From Basidiobolus meristosporus CBS 931.73 (taxonomy: Eukaryota > Basidiobolomycota > Basidiobolomycetes > Basidiobolales > Basidiobolaceae): DNA of 64,000 bases. The notes below the pieces were generated by a model. The model was not told the origin of the DNA and searched no databases. It saw nothing but the letters and a program-made list of their open reading frames with translations. Positions within the stretch are counted from its first letter, which is position 1. Each line of letters starts with the position of its first letter. Positions 35,919 through 46,372 of the stretch are shown here, in pieces. The position numbers and the translations under genes were made by a program. The stretch covers positions 108,447-172,446 of the forward strand of contig MCFE01000100.1 of the NCBI GenBank assembly GCA_002104905.1, written 5' to 3'.

Positions 35919-38039
35919 ATGAATAGAATTTCTAGCCTCAGTCGGGGTCTTAGAAGACTCCGGATACAGCCAGTTTCGCAATATAGCCAAAGAATAGCTC
36001 CTACAAGTTACAGATACTTCTCTAGCATTCCCAGCGACTCCAATTTGACTTCCAACAACGAGCCAAGCAAGGCTGTCGAGTTGGAAAAGGAAACCACTCA
36101 TTCAGTGAACACGGACGTTTCCTCAGAAATCTACAAGCCTGCTGTGACAAGCGAGTACGTTCCCAAATGGCCAAAGTTTCGGGATATGTCTCCTGAAAAA
36201 GCATACGAAACCTTCTTGACCACAATCAAAGGCTCCTCCGATCAGCCGACCATCAGAGAATTCAACGGCTTGCTAAATGCTCTGAAGAAGCAAAAGAATC
36301 TGCTTGGGGTGAATCGCATGCAAGAGGTATATAGATACATGGGCAGTTTGGAGTATGTGGAACCAGACGTCGCAACGTACAACACGATGATCCACGCATT
36401 TGGCGAGATCCAGGATGTCAAATCGGCCTTGTCCTATTTCCAGAAAATGAAAGAGGCAAACATCCAACCCTCTTCTGTCACCTACAATACACTCATCAGC
36501 ATATTCACATTCAATAAGCAAACCAAAGCCATACCGCAGCTACTAGAGGAGATGAAGTTAGATGGCGTCAAGCCAGACATATTCACTTACAGCACGTTGA
36601 TCCACGCATACAGCTTCGATAGAGACTTGGATCGCGTACTCCAGGTGGAGAAAGATATGCAAGCCTCAGGCATCTACCCTGATGTGGTCATTTATAACGC
36701 GTTAATCAAGGCATGTGGCAATGTAAAGGCCCTTGACAAAGCTTTAGAGCTATTCCAGAAAATGAAGCAAGAGGGGTACACACCCGATCTTGCCACATTC
36801 AACTCGCTTCTCCGGGTATGTCGCAGATGCGAGAAGCGCAAGCTTGGCCAGTCATTACTTGATGAGATGCTGACAGCTAACATCGAGCCGAATCACACCA
36901 CACTTCACGAAGCCAACCTGGATCCACTGACGGCACTTGGCAAAATGAAGGCCGCTGGAATGGCTCCGTCTGGGCGTACGTACGAGACGTTCATCAACAC
37001 CGCAATCAAGAAGAATGACTTTGCTACTGCATACAAGATCCTTCGTCAAATGGCCGGTAGCGGCGTTGCACCTACTGTCTACAGTTATGCGGTTCTGATT
37101 GATGCCCTGGTGAAGAGTGGGGATGTAGCGGGGGCCGTTCAGTTGAGCAAAGACATGAGGGTAGCCGGCCTTCAGCCAGATGTCGTCATCTACACCACGC
37201 TAATTGACGGCATGGCGTCTCTGTCTGACACAAAGGGTACAATCGAGCTTTTCAAGAACATGGTCTCCTCCGGGGTGCAACCAAACGTATACACCTTCAA
37301 CAACCTGCTCAATGCCTGCGGCAAAAACTCTGATTGGAACCAGGCCGTGGAGCTGTTCGGCAGTATGAGTAAATATGGAGTCAGACCCGATGTCCGGACT
37401 TACAACTCGCTCTTCGCTACCTACAACGAAGATATCGACCCAGCTCACGTGTGGGCGATTTACAAGGAAATGAGTAACGAGCGGATAAAGCCCGATCGCC
37501 TTTCTTATGTCCTGCTGACCAAGATCTTTGTCACCTCGAAATACCCCAAGTACGCCATGAGGATTTACAACACCATGCAGGATTCCGGGCATCGCCCATC
37601 GCTGGACACCTTCAACAAGTTGATGGAGTTGAATCTGTCACATAACGACGACGCGGCCGTTTTCAGACTCTGGTCGGATATGAAAGCGCTCAAGGTGACC
37701 CCCGACATCACCACCATTGGCATTTTGTTGAAGTCGTGGGACAGAGAAGGGCACCTGAGCGCGGCCATCACTAATATGCATCTCCTTGTGAAGAACAGGT
37801 TCCATCTCACACCGAATCTCTGGATCACATACATCTCCGTCTTGACCAAACACGGGCTCTTCGAGGAGGTGGTCAAACTCTTGCCGCTGTTCCGTAAGAA
37901 TGAGATCTTCCCCAACCAGCGCGTACTCGAGGCAGTCAAGCGCTCCCTCGAGTTCAGTGGCAACACCCAGCTATTAGATGAGGCGTTGAGCCTGATAGAC
38001 AAGTACAAGTGGATAAGAGAATCAAAGCCCACCAAATAG
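35919..38039 (+). CDS. Mitochondrial pentatricopeptide repeat protein
   Basis: A single exon of 706 residues. The first 40 residues are a mitochondrial presequence (Arg- and Ser-rich, ending near YRYFSSIPS). From about residue 105 there are roughly fifteen 35-residue P-type PPR motifs, each with the pattern xTYNxLI and ending in a Pro-Asp or Pro-Asn turn, for example VTYNTLIS...GVKPD and VVIYTTLIDG...GVQPN. One motif in the middle (about residues 325-350) is short and irregular. These proteins bind single-stranded RNA one base per repeat and act on mitochondrial transcripts. No extra catalytic domain is seen, so it is likely a stability, processing or translation factor. Its exact yeast counterpart cannot be told by eye. 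Confidence 0.93.
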   Translation: MNRISSLSRGLRRLRIQPVSQYSQRIAPTSYRYFSSIPSDSNLTSNNEPSKAVELEKETTHSVNTDVSSEIYKPAVTSEYVPKWPKFRDMSPEKAYETFLTTIKGSSDQPTIREFNGLLNALKKQKNLLGVNRMQEVYRYMGSLEYVEPDVATYNTMIHAFGEIQDVKSALSYFQKMKEANIQPSSVTYNTLISIFTFNKQTKAIPQLLEEMKLDGVKPDIFTYSTLIHAYSFDRDLDRVLQVEKDMQASGIYPDVVIYNALIKACGNVKALDKALELFQKMKQEGYTPDLATFNSLLRVCRRCEKRKLGQSLLDEMLTANIEPNHTTLHEANLDPLTALGKMKAAGMAPSGRTYETFINTAIKKNDFATAYKILRQMAGSGVAPTVYSYAVLIDALVKSGDVAGAVQLSKDMRVAGLQPDVVIYTTLIDGMASLSDTKGTIELFKNMVSSGVQPNVYTFNNLLNACGKNSDWNQAVELFGSMSKYGVRPDVRTYNSLFATYNEDIDPAHVWAIYKEMSNERIKPDRLSYVLLTKIFVTSKYPKYAMRIYNTMQDSGHRPSLDTFNKLMELNLSHNDDAAVFRLWSDMKALKVTPDITTIGILLKSWDREGHLSAAITNMHLLVKNRFHLTPNLWITYISVLTKHGLFEEVVKLLPLFRKNEIFPNQRVLEAVKRSLEFSGNTQLLDEALSLIDKYKWIRESKPTK

Positions 38040-38163
38040 TATTCTTTCCATCGTTCACTAAGCAATATAAACAAACGACATCGTGCATCTCCAATGATTG
38101 TTTTCTATTATTTATTGGTTTGTATACATGCATACACCCATTGAGACCGCTAAGTACAACGAT

Positions 38164-38785
38164 TTAGTTTTCCTACAAAAGAAAATGCGGTTAATTACAG
38201 TGCTGTTGGGCTCACAAGAAACAGCTCACTTACGGGGATTTCGACTTCTCCGGCATCGATAGCATCGGTGAGGTCCTTGGGGTTTTGTCCATCAACAGTG
38301 CAGCCAACAGAGAAGCAGGTACCCAAGATTTCCTTGACGGTACCGCTCAACTCACGGGCCAAAGACTTGTAACGCATGGTTCTGGCAATCTCAATAACGT
38401 CATCCAAGGTGATGTTACCGCTGTGCTTGATGTTCTTCTCCTTCTTACGATCTCTGATGGGCTCCTTCAAAGCTCTGATGACAAGTGAGGAGGCACTGGG
38501 AACGACAGAAACAGCGGCTTGACGGTTTTGGATGGTCAATTGAACGGTGATACGAAGACCCTTCCACTCTTGGGTAGCCTTGGCAATATCTTCACCGACC
38601 TTCTTAGGAGAGAGACCAAGAGGACCGATCTTGGGAGCAAGAGCGGAGGAAGCACCAACTTCACCACCGGTAGCTCTAAGGTAGACTATAGATCAACATG
38701 AAGGTTAGAACGGGATCCACGAGACAACGGGTCATTGCATCTGCTTACTAATTTTAACTTCGTTGGGATCGGCCTTTGGTGGCAT
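38164..38785 (-). CDS. RPL12: 60S ribosomal protein L12 (uL11)
   Basis: Three exons, 38,785-38,749, 38,685-38,234 and 38,172-38,164, encode 165 residues, the same length as yeast Rpl12. The order is [44 protein letters not shown], the [18 protein letters not shown] strand region, and the [15 protein letters not shown] rRNA-binding helix. The last coding exon has nine bases (Glu-Asn-stop), restoring the usual EIPEN end after a GTAAGT donor. Reading through this intron would add an unrelated tail. It faces mL44 across a 378-base divergent promoter. Confidence 0.96.
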
Positions 38786-39163
38786 GTTGAATTACTCAAT
38801 GGATGAACCTACGTGAAAAGTGGATGGATCCAAAACCAAGGGGAAAGAAGGAGCCGGTCTTCGCTACTTTCACTTTTAAGAAAATCATCCACTTTCCTAC
38901 TTTTTCTTGCCTCTGGCCAATAAGAGGCCCCAGGAGTGGAAATTCTTTTTAACCCGCGAGGATTTGATTTGCCTTGGATTTAAGCAAGCCAGTGAGGAAA
39001 TTTGACTAACCTAAGCAGGTCAAAATTTTCATGGGTTGACAAGGGGCCTATTTACCAGTATGCATTTTTCGAAGATGGACGAAATTTTTTACATTTTAGT
39101 CGACGCGAAAATTTCTTATTGTACTTGGTCGGACCAAGTAGAACCATTTTAACTAGCAGCAGT
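38786..39163. promoter_or_regulatory. Divergent promoter region RPL12/mL44
   Basis: A 378-base gap between the start codons of a cytosolic and a mitochondrial ribosomal protein gene. A pyrimidine-rich run (CTACTTTTTCTTGCC at about 38,897) may be a start-region element. A longer in-frame extension of mL44 (from 39,002) has no presequence character and is rejected. Confidence 0.45.
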
Positions 39164-40212
39164 ATGAACGCATTGACCCTTCTACGTGCCTCTCGTGCAA
39201 GCATCCCTCGTCTGGCCGCTTGTGCTTCTATCCACACTTCCTCTGTTCTTTTGTCTGCCAGCAAGGCGGCTCATACCAAGAGCATTTATGGCAAGGAAAT
39301 CAACTCCAATTCCCCTTCTCTGCAGGCATTCTCCGCCAGAATCGGGATGAATTTCTCTGAGCCCGACCTTATGCTACAGGTTGTCACCCACCAGTCATTC
39401 AACCGCAAGCTTCCAAGCAACGAGAAGCTCGAAATCCTCGGACAGAAGGCTTTGGAATTGTATGTCACCGAGTACTTGCACCTGAAGTATCCTCTGTTGC
39501 CAGTAGATAGTTTCCAAGTACTTTTAGAGCAATACACCGGACCTCAAACCTTGGCCTATATCGGCAACGAAATGGGTATCCATCACATTCTTAGGTGGAA
39601 GCCTTCGCTGGAAGAGAATGCCCAAGCCAGCACCAACGCCATGATGGCCAAGGCAGTCCGTGCCTTATTTGGTGCCATCTCTCACGATAAGGTAATTTCC
39701 ACGGCGAAGCGGCCAACGGTATCCCAGTCTCCCTATTTATACTTTGACGTTCTAGGGTCCTGCTGTTACAAGAAAGTTCGCTCATGCCTTCGTCCTCTCG
39801 AGAAGCGTCGATCTGGAGCTCGTGCTTCCTACACCTGAGCCCAAGAGAATGTTGACCGCCTTGATGAAGCGTCTCGGCAAAGAAAGACCCATCTCTAGGT
39901 AAGTGTGGGGCGAATCGGGGAAACCAGGCATCCCATCGACTAACCGCGACTTTCGTTCATAGAATCCTCAAAGAAACCGGTCGCCACTCCAACTCCCCAG
40001 TGTTCATTGTTGGAGTATTCTCCGGCATCGAAAAGATCGGAGAAGGATACGGCAGCTCCATCAAGATGGCCGAGCACAGAGCCGCCAAGGACGCACTTCA
40101 GAACCATTATTTGAAGGAGGTGAAAGACTTCGATCTACCAACTGACACTGAGATCAAGTCCGGAGTCACCTACAGGGCCAACAAACTTGGGGACACACCA
40201 GCAGTGTTGTAA
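39164..40212 (+). CDS. MRPL3: Mitochondrial large ribosomal subunit protein mL44
   Basis: Three exons, 39,164-39,691, 39,756-39,898 and 39,963-40,212, encode 306 residues. A mitochondrial presequence ([22 protein letters not shown]) precedes an RNase III-like fold with the helix motif [27 protein letters not shown] and a C-terminal double-stranded RNA-binding domain ([28 protein letters not shown]). The RNase III acidic residues are not conserved as in the enzyme, which fits the structural protein mL44 (yeast Mrpl3). It is part of the mitoribosome near the exit region. Its start codon is the first ATG of the presequence. Confidence 0.93.
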
Positions 40213-40967
40213 AGCATCACAACTCCACCATTTTCTGGCATCATAAACCCTTCAAGCACATCCATTCGCTCTTTTCAGCAGCCTTCTTTATCGAACATGC
40301 CATCATATACATAAAGATTTCACCCCACTCACTTTATTGGGAAGTTTATCCTTAGAATCCGGAGCACATTTGGGCTGGTCAAAATAAAACTTCAAGTCAC
40401 TTTCCAAATCGGATGTTCCGTTGTTTCGTATGGCTTGCTCCGGATGCGTGTCTTGTCGATAGCCATATATGTGCAGGGAGTGTGATGTAGGGATGACTCA
40501 AACCAGATGTTTCATAGAATACCCGTTACTCTACAGCATGCTGTCACGTTACCCTACCATATGCCATTGAATTCGACACGGAGGCCTAGCCTCACGATTT
40601 AAGGTTATCCTGCAATGTTCCCCCGAATCTTGGCATCTCATTGTTGTCCCCAATCATCGAATTGTGGGCTAGGCACAAGCAATTCATAGAATTTCCAGAC
40701 TGCAAATTGAGCAATTACTCCGCCTGCCAAATATGACCTATACAATACCATTCGTATCTTCCTTATTTGGCCAACTGAAGACACAAATCAATGAAATCCC
40801 AGCGCTGATCTAAACACATCAGGTGGGTCCGCCATATGCATCGGTGGAAAATCCAAAAAGAATCCTCCAACCGCAACGGATATAAAACCGCCGTCAGCTC
40901 CCCTGGGTCTCCTCACTTGCATTTATAAACCCTCAGTTAACACTACCGCTAACCACATAAACCATTG
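40213..40967. promoter_or_regulatory. Upstream region of the arrestin gene
   Basis: A 755-base region with no gene. TATAAAAC at 40,881-40,888 lies about 85 bases before the arrestin start codon and is a good TATA box candidate. Confidence 0.5.
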
Positions 40968-42056
40968 ATGTTTACACGATCCCGAAAAGATTCCTCCCTG
41001 GCCCGACTCGAAGGGCTGGAAATTGTTCTTCACAAAGACATCTTAACGATGTACGGTTCCTCCGACGAGTCCGTAGGCTGCATACTGCGCGGTGCCTTGA
41101 AATTCCAAATTCTCGAGCCGATGAAGGTCAAATCCATTTCCCTGAGTTTCAACGGCAAAGTTAAAATTCTGACTCCTGCAGGTATGTTTGTCTCTCTGTT
41201 GGCCTTGTTGTTGCCTTGCTAACCCAGCCTTTGTTTAGTAACCCCGTTGCGAGAACTCGACCTCCTGGAGCACAAGTGGACATTCCTCGAGTCCGAGCAA
41301 GACCCTTATCTACTGGCTCCTTCTAATTACGAATATAACTTTGAACTCCCTTTACCTGGTAACCTACCCGAATCGGTGGAGGTTCCATATGGCGATATCT
41401 CTTATAACCTCCTCGCTATCGTGGAGCGCCCAGGCTTCAAATCCGATTTCAAGACTGAGAAGAAGGTTGACATACAACGTGCTCCTTTGCTGTTCACCGA
41501 CGAGCTCCTTCATCCGAACGTGGCCACTGGCATTTGGCAGCAGAAGGTGGGGTATTGTGTATCTATTCCCGACACAAACTACACCGTTGGCCAGACGTTT
41601 CCAGTGCACTTCAACTTACTATCATTGGACCCATTCCTGTGCATCACAAAAGTTACAGCCGTGATGAAGGAGTACGTAACCTGCAAATTCCAGGGTTTCC
41701 GACCAATGATCAAATACCATGATGTTGGACGGTCCAGTGTTCTTCCGAACCGCGAGCAGGAACTGGTTTGGGACGGGTCTTTGAACCTTGAGATTCTCAA
41801 ACGGGCTTTGTATGATTGTGAGACAGACTATATCCAAGTATCCCACAAGCTATTCCTTGACATAGAGGTGATGGAGCCCACTGGGGAAATCCAAACCTTC
41901 CGAGTTCAAATGAAAGTAGGGATCCAGTCTAGCCTGCAGAACGAACTGGCCCAGTCCCCACCGAGATATCAACCATTTTCCAGCTTCACTGGACTACCTC
42001 CACCACCCTATAACTTCGACATGAATCCCGACTACTCTCACATCCTTGTCATCTAA
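40968..42056 (+). CDS. Alpha-arrestin (arrestin-related trafficking adaptor)
   Basis: Two exons, 40,968-41,181 and 41,239-42,056, encode 343 residues. The N-domain strands (LEIVLHKDILTMYG, VGCILRGALKF, VKSISLSFNGKVKI) and the C-domain starts (PYGDISYNLLAIVERPG, FPVHFNLLSLDP) follow the arrestin fold. Near the C-terminus two PPxY motifs occur, PPRY and PPPY, which bind WW domains of Rsp5/Nedd4 ubiquitin ligases. Alpha-arrestins direct membrane transporters to endocytosis. It could regulate the CNT transporter in this region, but that is only a thought from proximity. The intron after residue 71 keeps phase. Confidence 0.9.
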
Positions 42057-42513
42057 CCCGCTCCAGCATTTCGCTTGATTAGAGATATATTATATCATAG
42101 TTGTTGTACTTCTAGCCTTGTAGATACACCCTACTGTCCCGCCCTGACTTCCATTTCTATATCACTAATCCTCGGCATCAAAAGACCATCACTCAGCATC
42201 AAATGAGAATAAACCATCACTCAGCACCACTGGTCACGTGGAGCTATTTGTTTCGGGCGCAATTGATGAAACCGGTACTCTAGGCTTCAAAGGGGAGATT
42301 TGTACCGTGGAATTGTGTGTAATCCGGAGGAATTCTAATCGCATGCCCGACACTCAATTCTAATCGCATGCCCGACACTCAATTCTAATCGCATACCCGA
42401 CACTCAAGCTACCACCCGCGGTGGCAGCCAGTCGGCCAGTATGATATAACCAGGACAGAGGGCATCGAAGCGCTACAGTTTATTGATATTGTTATATGCC
42501 AATGCAATTCACT
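42057..42513. other. Convergent 3' region arrestin/riboflavin synthase
   Basis: A 457-base gap holding the 25-base triple repeat at 42,331-42,405 described separately. No gene. Confidence 0.5.
42331..42405. repeat. 25-bp unit, three tandem copies
   Basis: Three adjacent copies of a unit beginning AATTCTAATCGCATGCCC, at 42,331, 42,356 and 42,381; the third has one base change (ATGCCC to ATACCC). A minisatellite in the 3' region between two convergent genes. Confidence 0.85.
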
Positions 42514-43405
42514 CTATTTCTTCATTTCATTCAATTTGTTTTGAACAATCCTCTCAATCATGGATTCGAGTTGGGGTGATGTGGTCAAAGAGTCCTCTTC
42601 GAATTTGGCCGAGACGATTCTCTCCACATACTTTCCGAGCATATCTACCTCGACGTTGACTCTGTCTCCGGGCTTCTTGGATGGCATGATGACATGCTCC
42701 TGAGTGTAGGCGACCATCATGAAAGTGAACCACTTTTCGGCGTAATTGACCTCGCAGACGGTCAATGAGGTGCCATCCAGAGCAATATAGCCCTTGGGGA
42801 TGATATATTTCATCAGCTCGCCGTTCTCTACTTGAAGTTTGAACCACAGAGAGTTGCCCTCGGGAACGATGCTAATAATGGAAACAGTATCGTCGACATG
42901 TCCCTTTTAAGACGAAACCAACTCATGAGCACACTGTTGACAGGAACCATACGGAATAAGGGTACCTGAACAAAATGACCACCGAAACGAATTCCAGAGC
43001 CCATAGCACGCTCCAAGTTAACCTTGGCTCCCACCTGAAGATCGCCTATAATATTCAATCTCAGAAACAACCACCCCGAGACAATGGTGGAGGAGTGACA
43101 ACCTACCCAAGTTGGTTTTCTTCAAGGTCTCGGGAGATACGCCCACTTTGAAAGTGTCTTTGTCGAACTCGGTCACGGTCAAGCAAGTACCTGGAGAAGG
43201 ATCGTGGGTAAGCTCATGCATCCTTGTAGCTTGTTGGGCGAGCGAACATACCGTTGATGGCAATGCTATCGCCAAGGTGACAGTCGTCGAGAATTGCCTC
43301 GGCATCCTTAACAGTAATGGTCCAACCCTTTCCTCCGGATTCCGAAGTATCCAAAGTGTTGACGTTGGCAACGGTGCCGATAATTTCCACTATTCCGGTG
43401 AACAT
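42514..43405 (-). CDS. RIB5: Riboflavin synthase
   Basis: Four exons, 43,405-43,252, 43,190-43,107, 43,045-42,966 and 42,903-42,514, encode 235 residues. It shows the twofold repeat of the family: first half MFTGIVEIIGTV, GDSIAINGTCLTV, then VNLERAMGSGIRFGGHFVQ; second half YIALDGTSLTV and a final helix. Two molecules of 6,7-dimethyl-8-ribityllumazine are converted to riboflavin and an amino-dione. The usual GHFVQGHVD junction is created by splicing of exon 3 to exon 4. C-terminal residues (NKLNEMKK) are a short helical tail. Length is normal. Confidence 0.96.
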
Positions 43406-44114
43406 ATTTAAGGTATTCTGAAACTCAGGGTATATCCAAGTGCGTGTTTAGTATCAACCTAGAGAGAAGCAGGTGCAAAAGATGTACCAGCAGTGAGCAA
43501 AAAATCAATCTGATAAGCACTAGTTTTGCCTAAATCGTGGGCCAAATCGTGGGCCAAATCGTGGGCCATAGATGCCTTAGTAATGCTAATAAAAGAAACG
43601 ACCAAGATCACGAGACACATGAATCATCGCTTTTAGTCAGCTTAGATGGAAGGCTCGGGATGAAACCATCATCATAAATGAGGACAATGGCGGCTCTCGA
43701 AGACCGCTTGGCAACATCACTGCATTGATCGCAGCCTCGACATGACACAACGATCACCAGAAGCCCCGCCTGATCACTAGAAACACCGCTTGGAGGGCCT
43801 CTTGAAACCCCAAATTGCGAGAAGCCTTAACAATGTATGGAAAGTCAGTCTTAAACAAATTAATCATTGTTCGGACATTCGTGATGATGCAAATTGATCG
43901 CTCAGCATGCTCGCTCGATCTAACCTCGGTATCAGATTCCTTTTTTTCCATTAATAACCTGTTGATTCCCATCTCAATTTAGTCTTCTCTTTTTCATCGA
44001 AGGCCTGCAGCTGCTCTACCCCAAAGCGTATCTAGCCACCTCTTCGCCACTGCCCATTGTAAATAACCCTCACACCGGCCTATTTTTGGTGCGCCTTATT
44101 CCCCCTGTTAAACC
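43406..44114. promoter_or_regulatory. Divergent region riboflavin synthase/G-gamma
   Basis: A 709-base region between two divergent genes. It contains the 12-base triple repeat at 43,532-43,567. No gene; a short minus-strand frame near 43,754-43,972 has no domain. Confidence 0.4.
43532..43567. repeat. 12-bp unit, three tandem copies
   Basis: AAATCGTGGGCC repeats three times without change, about 130 bases upstream of the riboflavin synthase start. Could be a set of factor sites, or slippage; the sequence alone cannot decide. Confidence 0.75.
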
Positions 44115-44409
44115 ATGCCCACGTCCGGACTTAACGCCATGTCGGAGCAGAAGCTCAAGAAGATGCTCGAGCAGAACAACCGTTTACGTGAACAATTGGA
44201 CCTACCACGTGTCCCCGTGTCTCAAGCAAGCCAAATGTATGTTCCTTCTTCGGACACTTCCCAGCACCCCACCAACTAATCCTTCCCCTAGGCTCATAAA
44301 ATACGTCTCCACCACACGTGACTACTTGGTGCCATCTGTATGGGGAACACCGGGCGCCAACGATCCCTTTGCAAACAAAAGTGGTGGTTGCGAATGCACG
44401 ATTCTATAG
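44115..44409 (+). CDS. Heterotrimeric G-protein gamma subunit
   Basis: Two exons, 44,115-44,236 and 44,292-44,409, encode 79 residues. A GGL-type helix (SEQKLKKMLEQNNRLREQL) is followed by VSTTRDYLVPSVWG and NDPFANK, ending in CECTIL: a CaaX box (Cys-Thr-Ile-Leu), with a second Cys that may be palmitoylated. In fungi Gbeta-gamma passes pheromone and nutrient signals from receptors to kinase cascades. The start could also be the second ATG eight codons on. Confidence 0.92.
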
Positions 44410-44786
44410 AATTCCTCAGTTCACGCCAGACATCCACCCCATCTGCTTAAGCTTGTATTTTGTTTGGTGCTGTTCGATTCTTTAAGTCTCGGTAACCCCG
44501 ATCAACAAGTGCCTCACCAACATTCCCATATTTTGCTTCGTACTCGAGACCTCCCCAACCCCATCACACTCCTCTGTTCCAAAGCGGTTTTTGCATCCCA
44601 GCTTAACTTAGTCTGCCAGTTTGGTCATATCTGATGTACAGAAAACACATTCCGTTTGCAAAAGGTTTCTCTTTTCAACGGACATCTTAACTTTAATATC
44701 TTTAAATATAATTAACCCCATTTAAACGTGTCTCCTGATGAATCCGCAGCCGAGGTTGGCGTGTTTACTGAATCCACACGAATCGA
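44410..44786. other. Convergent 3' region G-gamma/LRR gene
   Basis: A 377-base gap between converging genes. Short frames only, nothing recognised. Confidence 0.5.
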
Positions 44787-45942
44787 TCATTGCAGCAGGT
44801 CAGCGTTTCGTCTCTGAATGCTTCTTAGGCAATGTGTGGAGCAAACTCGATGCAGTAGAGGTATCGCCATCCCGAACTGCTTGGACTTCTCTAGTATCTG
44901 GAGGGGAGACTCGAAAACAGGGCGATGGCATACTGTACAATGTATTAGCTGGTTGTGTCGAAGGAGTTTGTATAGTCTAGTGGGGAATTTCTCAGGAATC
45001 GACAGAGGGGGTTGGAGGCTAAGAATCAGCCGGCCAGTGATCTCTCGCAGGGAGGGAAAGTAGTCGGGGTCGTTTTCCTCCTCCAACTGGAACACCAATG
45101 AGTCCTCAGACACTTGCAAAACCAGGTTCGGTATCTCCAGGATCTCCGCTGGCAAGTATTCGATATGATTTCCGGTGAGGAAAAGGGAATGGAGTTTGGG
45201 CATACGACCGATGGACGCGGGTATTCTGGTCATCTCATTGTTGAAGGCAAAGATCGCTTCCAAAGCGACGCACTTTGCTACGCTCAAGGGTAAGCCTTTG
45301 AGCTTGTTGTGGGCCACGTTGAGTGCGTTGAGCTTGGTAAGCCCGGAGAGATCGGGCAGGCTGGTGAGAAGGTTTCCACGTAAGCCTAGTGCCACCAGTT
45401 CGGTCAGTTCCCCAATCTCTTTGGGTAATTCTCGGATCTCGTTGCGTCCTAGTCCCAAAACCTTCAAGGTGCTCGCCCAGCTTCGCAGCACTTCCGGAGG
45501 CACACTTGTCAACCGGTTGTCGCTAAAATCGCAAATCTCTAGCCTTGTCCACGCCGCACATTTCTGCGGGATCTCTTCCAGAAGGTTTCCCCGAAGCCGC
45601 ACCTCCTTGAGGTATACCAAATCAAACACCGCCTCGGGTAGCTGACGTAGGTCTGCCTGTTGCAAATTCAAAAGAACGATGCTTTGGTATGAAGGAGAAA
45701 GCTTGATAGCTCGATTTGGGTCTAGAGGGGGCGGTGGAAGGGTTAGAAACAGAACTGGTAAAGGGAGACCGCATCACCGCTGCCTTACTTCTTCTGGTCA
45801 GTGAGCCGAGTATTCGTAAAAGTTTATTCCACCTCGCGGCATTTCGATCTACCCACCAACTTGGACGGTGGCTGTTCAGTGCGATCCTTAAGCCGTCACA
45901 AAAAAGGAAGCTCTCGGGCTCCTGTAGAAAGGGTGACATCAA
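44787..45942 (-). CDS. Leucine-rich repeat protein
   Basis: Two exons, 45,942-45,789 and 45,721-44,787, encode 362 residues. About eight LRRs run from residue 75 to 250 (LRQLPEAVFDL, LLEEIPQKCAAW, RLTSVPPEVL, EIRELPKEIG, LLTSLPDLSG, KLKGLPLSVA, EMTRIPASIG, HIEYLPAEIL), each with a LxxLP pattern. The C-terminal 100 residues have two Cys pairs (CTVCHRPVF, CSTHCL) that may bind zinc, as in LRRC58-like proteins. An adaptor role is likely; the partner is unknown. The intron lies before the first repeat, with branch-like CTAAC and a pyrimidine-rich tract. Confidence 0.88.
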
Positions 45943-46372
45943 GAGAGAAGCATGTAGTGGTGGTGGTTTGGTGGATTTAATATCTTTGCCATTGGTTTAT
46001 TGGATGATGGGTGCTGGTAGATCGTCACAAATCGATATCTGGGGTACTTCCGTGGTGGGAGGATGCATATCGAGATCGGAGACCAACCTCATGTTTAGGC
46101 TTGAAACTCTTCGGAGTTTCATAAGCATGAAAAAATGGCTGTTTTGAAATTGATGATTCATGTCCAAGATACAAGGCAAACATATGGTGAGGCCCATTTC
46201 TAAACGTTTTAAGATTTCTGGGAATTCCAGGGGAATGTTTGGGTGTTTGGATCAGGTGTAAGTGTAGAGTGTAAATAACGAGTTGGTTTCGAATTTCCTA
46301 GTCCAGTCATATTTATAACCTCCACTGCCCACTTTCCGTTTGAAGCACAGCGCTCTTGCTTACTTGTCTGCC
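45943..46372. promoter_or_regulatory. Divergent region LRR gene/repeat protein
   Basis: 430 bases. An ATTTATAACC element at about 46,310 is about 60 bases before the start of the repeat-protein gene and may be its TATA box. Nothing else seen. Confidence 0.45.

Noticed and set aside
39002-39163. 54-codon N-terminal extension of mL44
   Set aside because: Not presequence-like and overlaps the divergent promoter; the ATG at 39,164 starts a typical mitochondrial targeting sequence.
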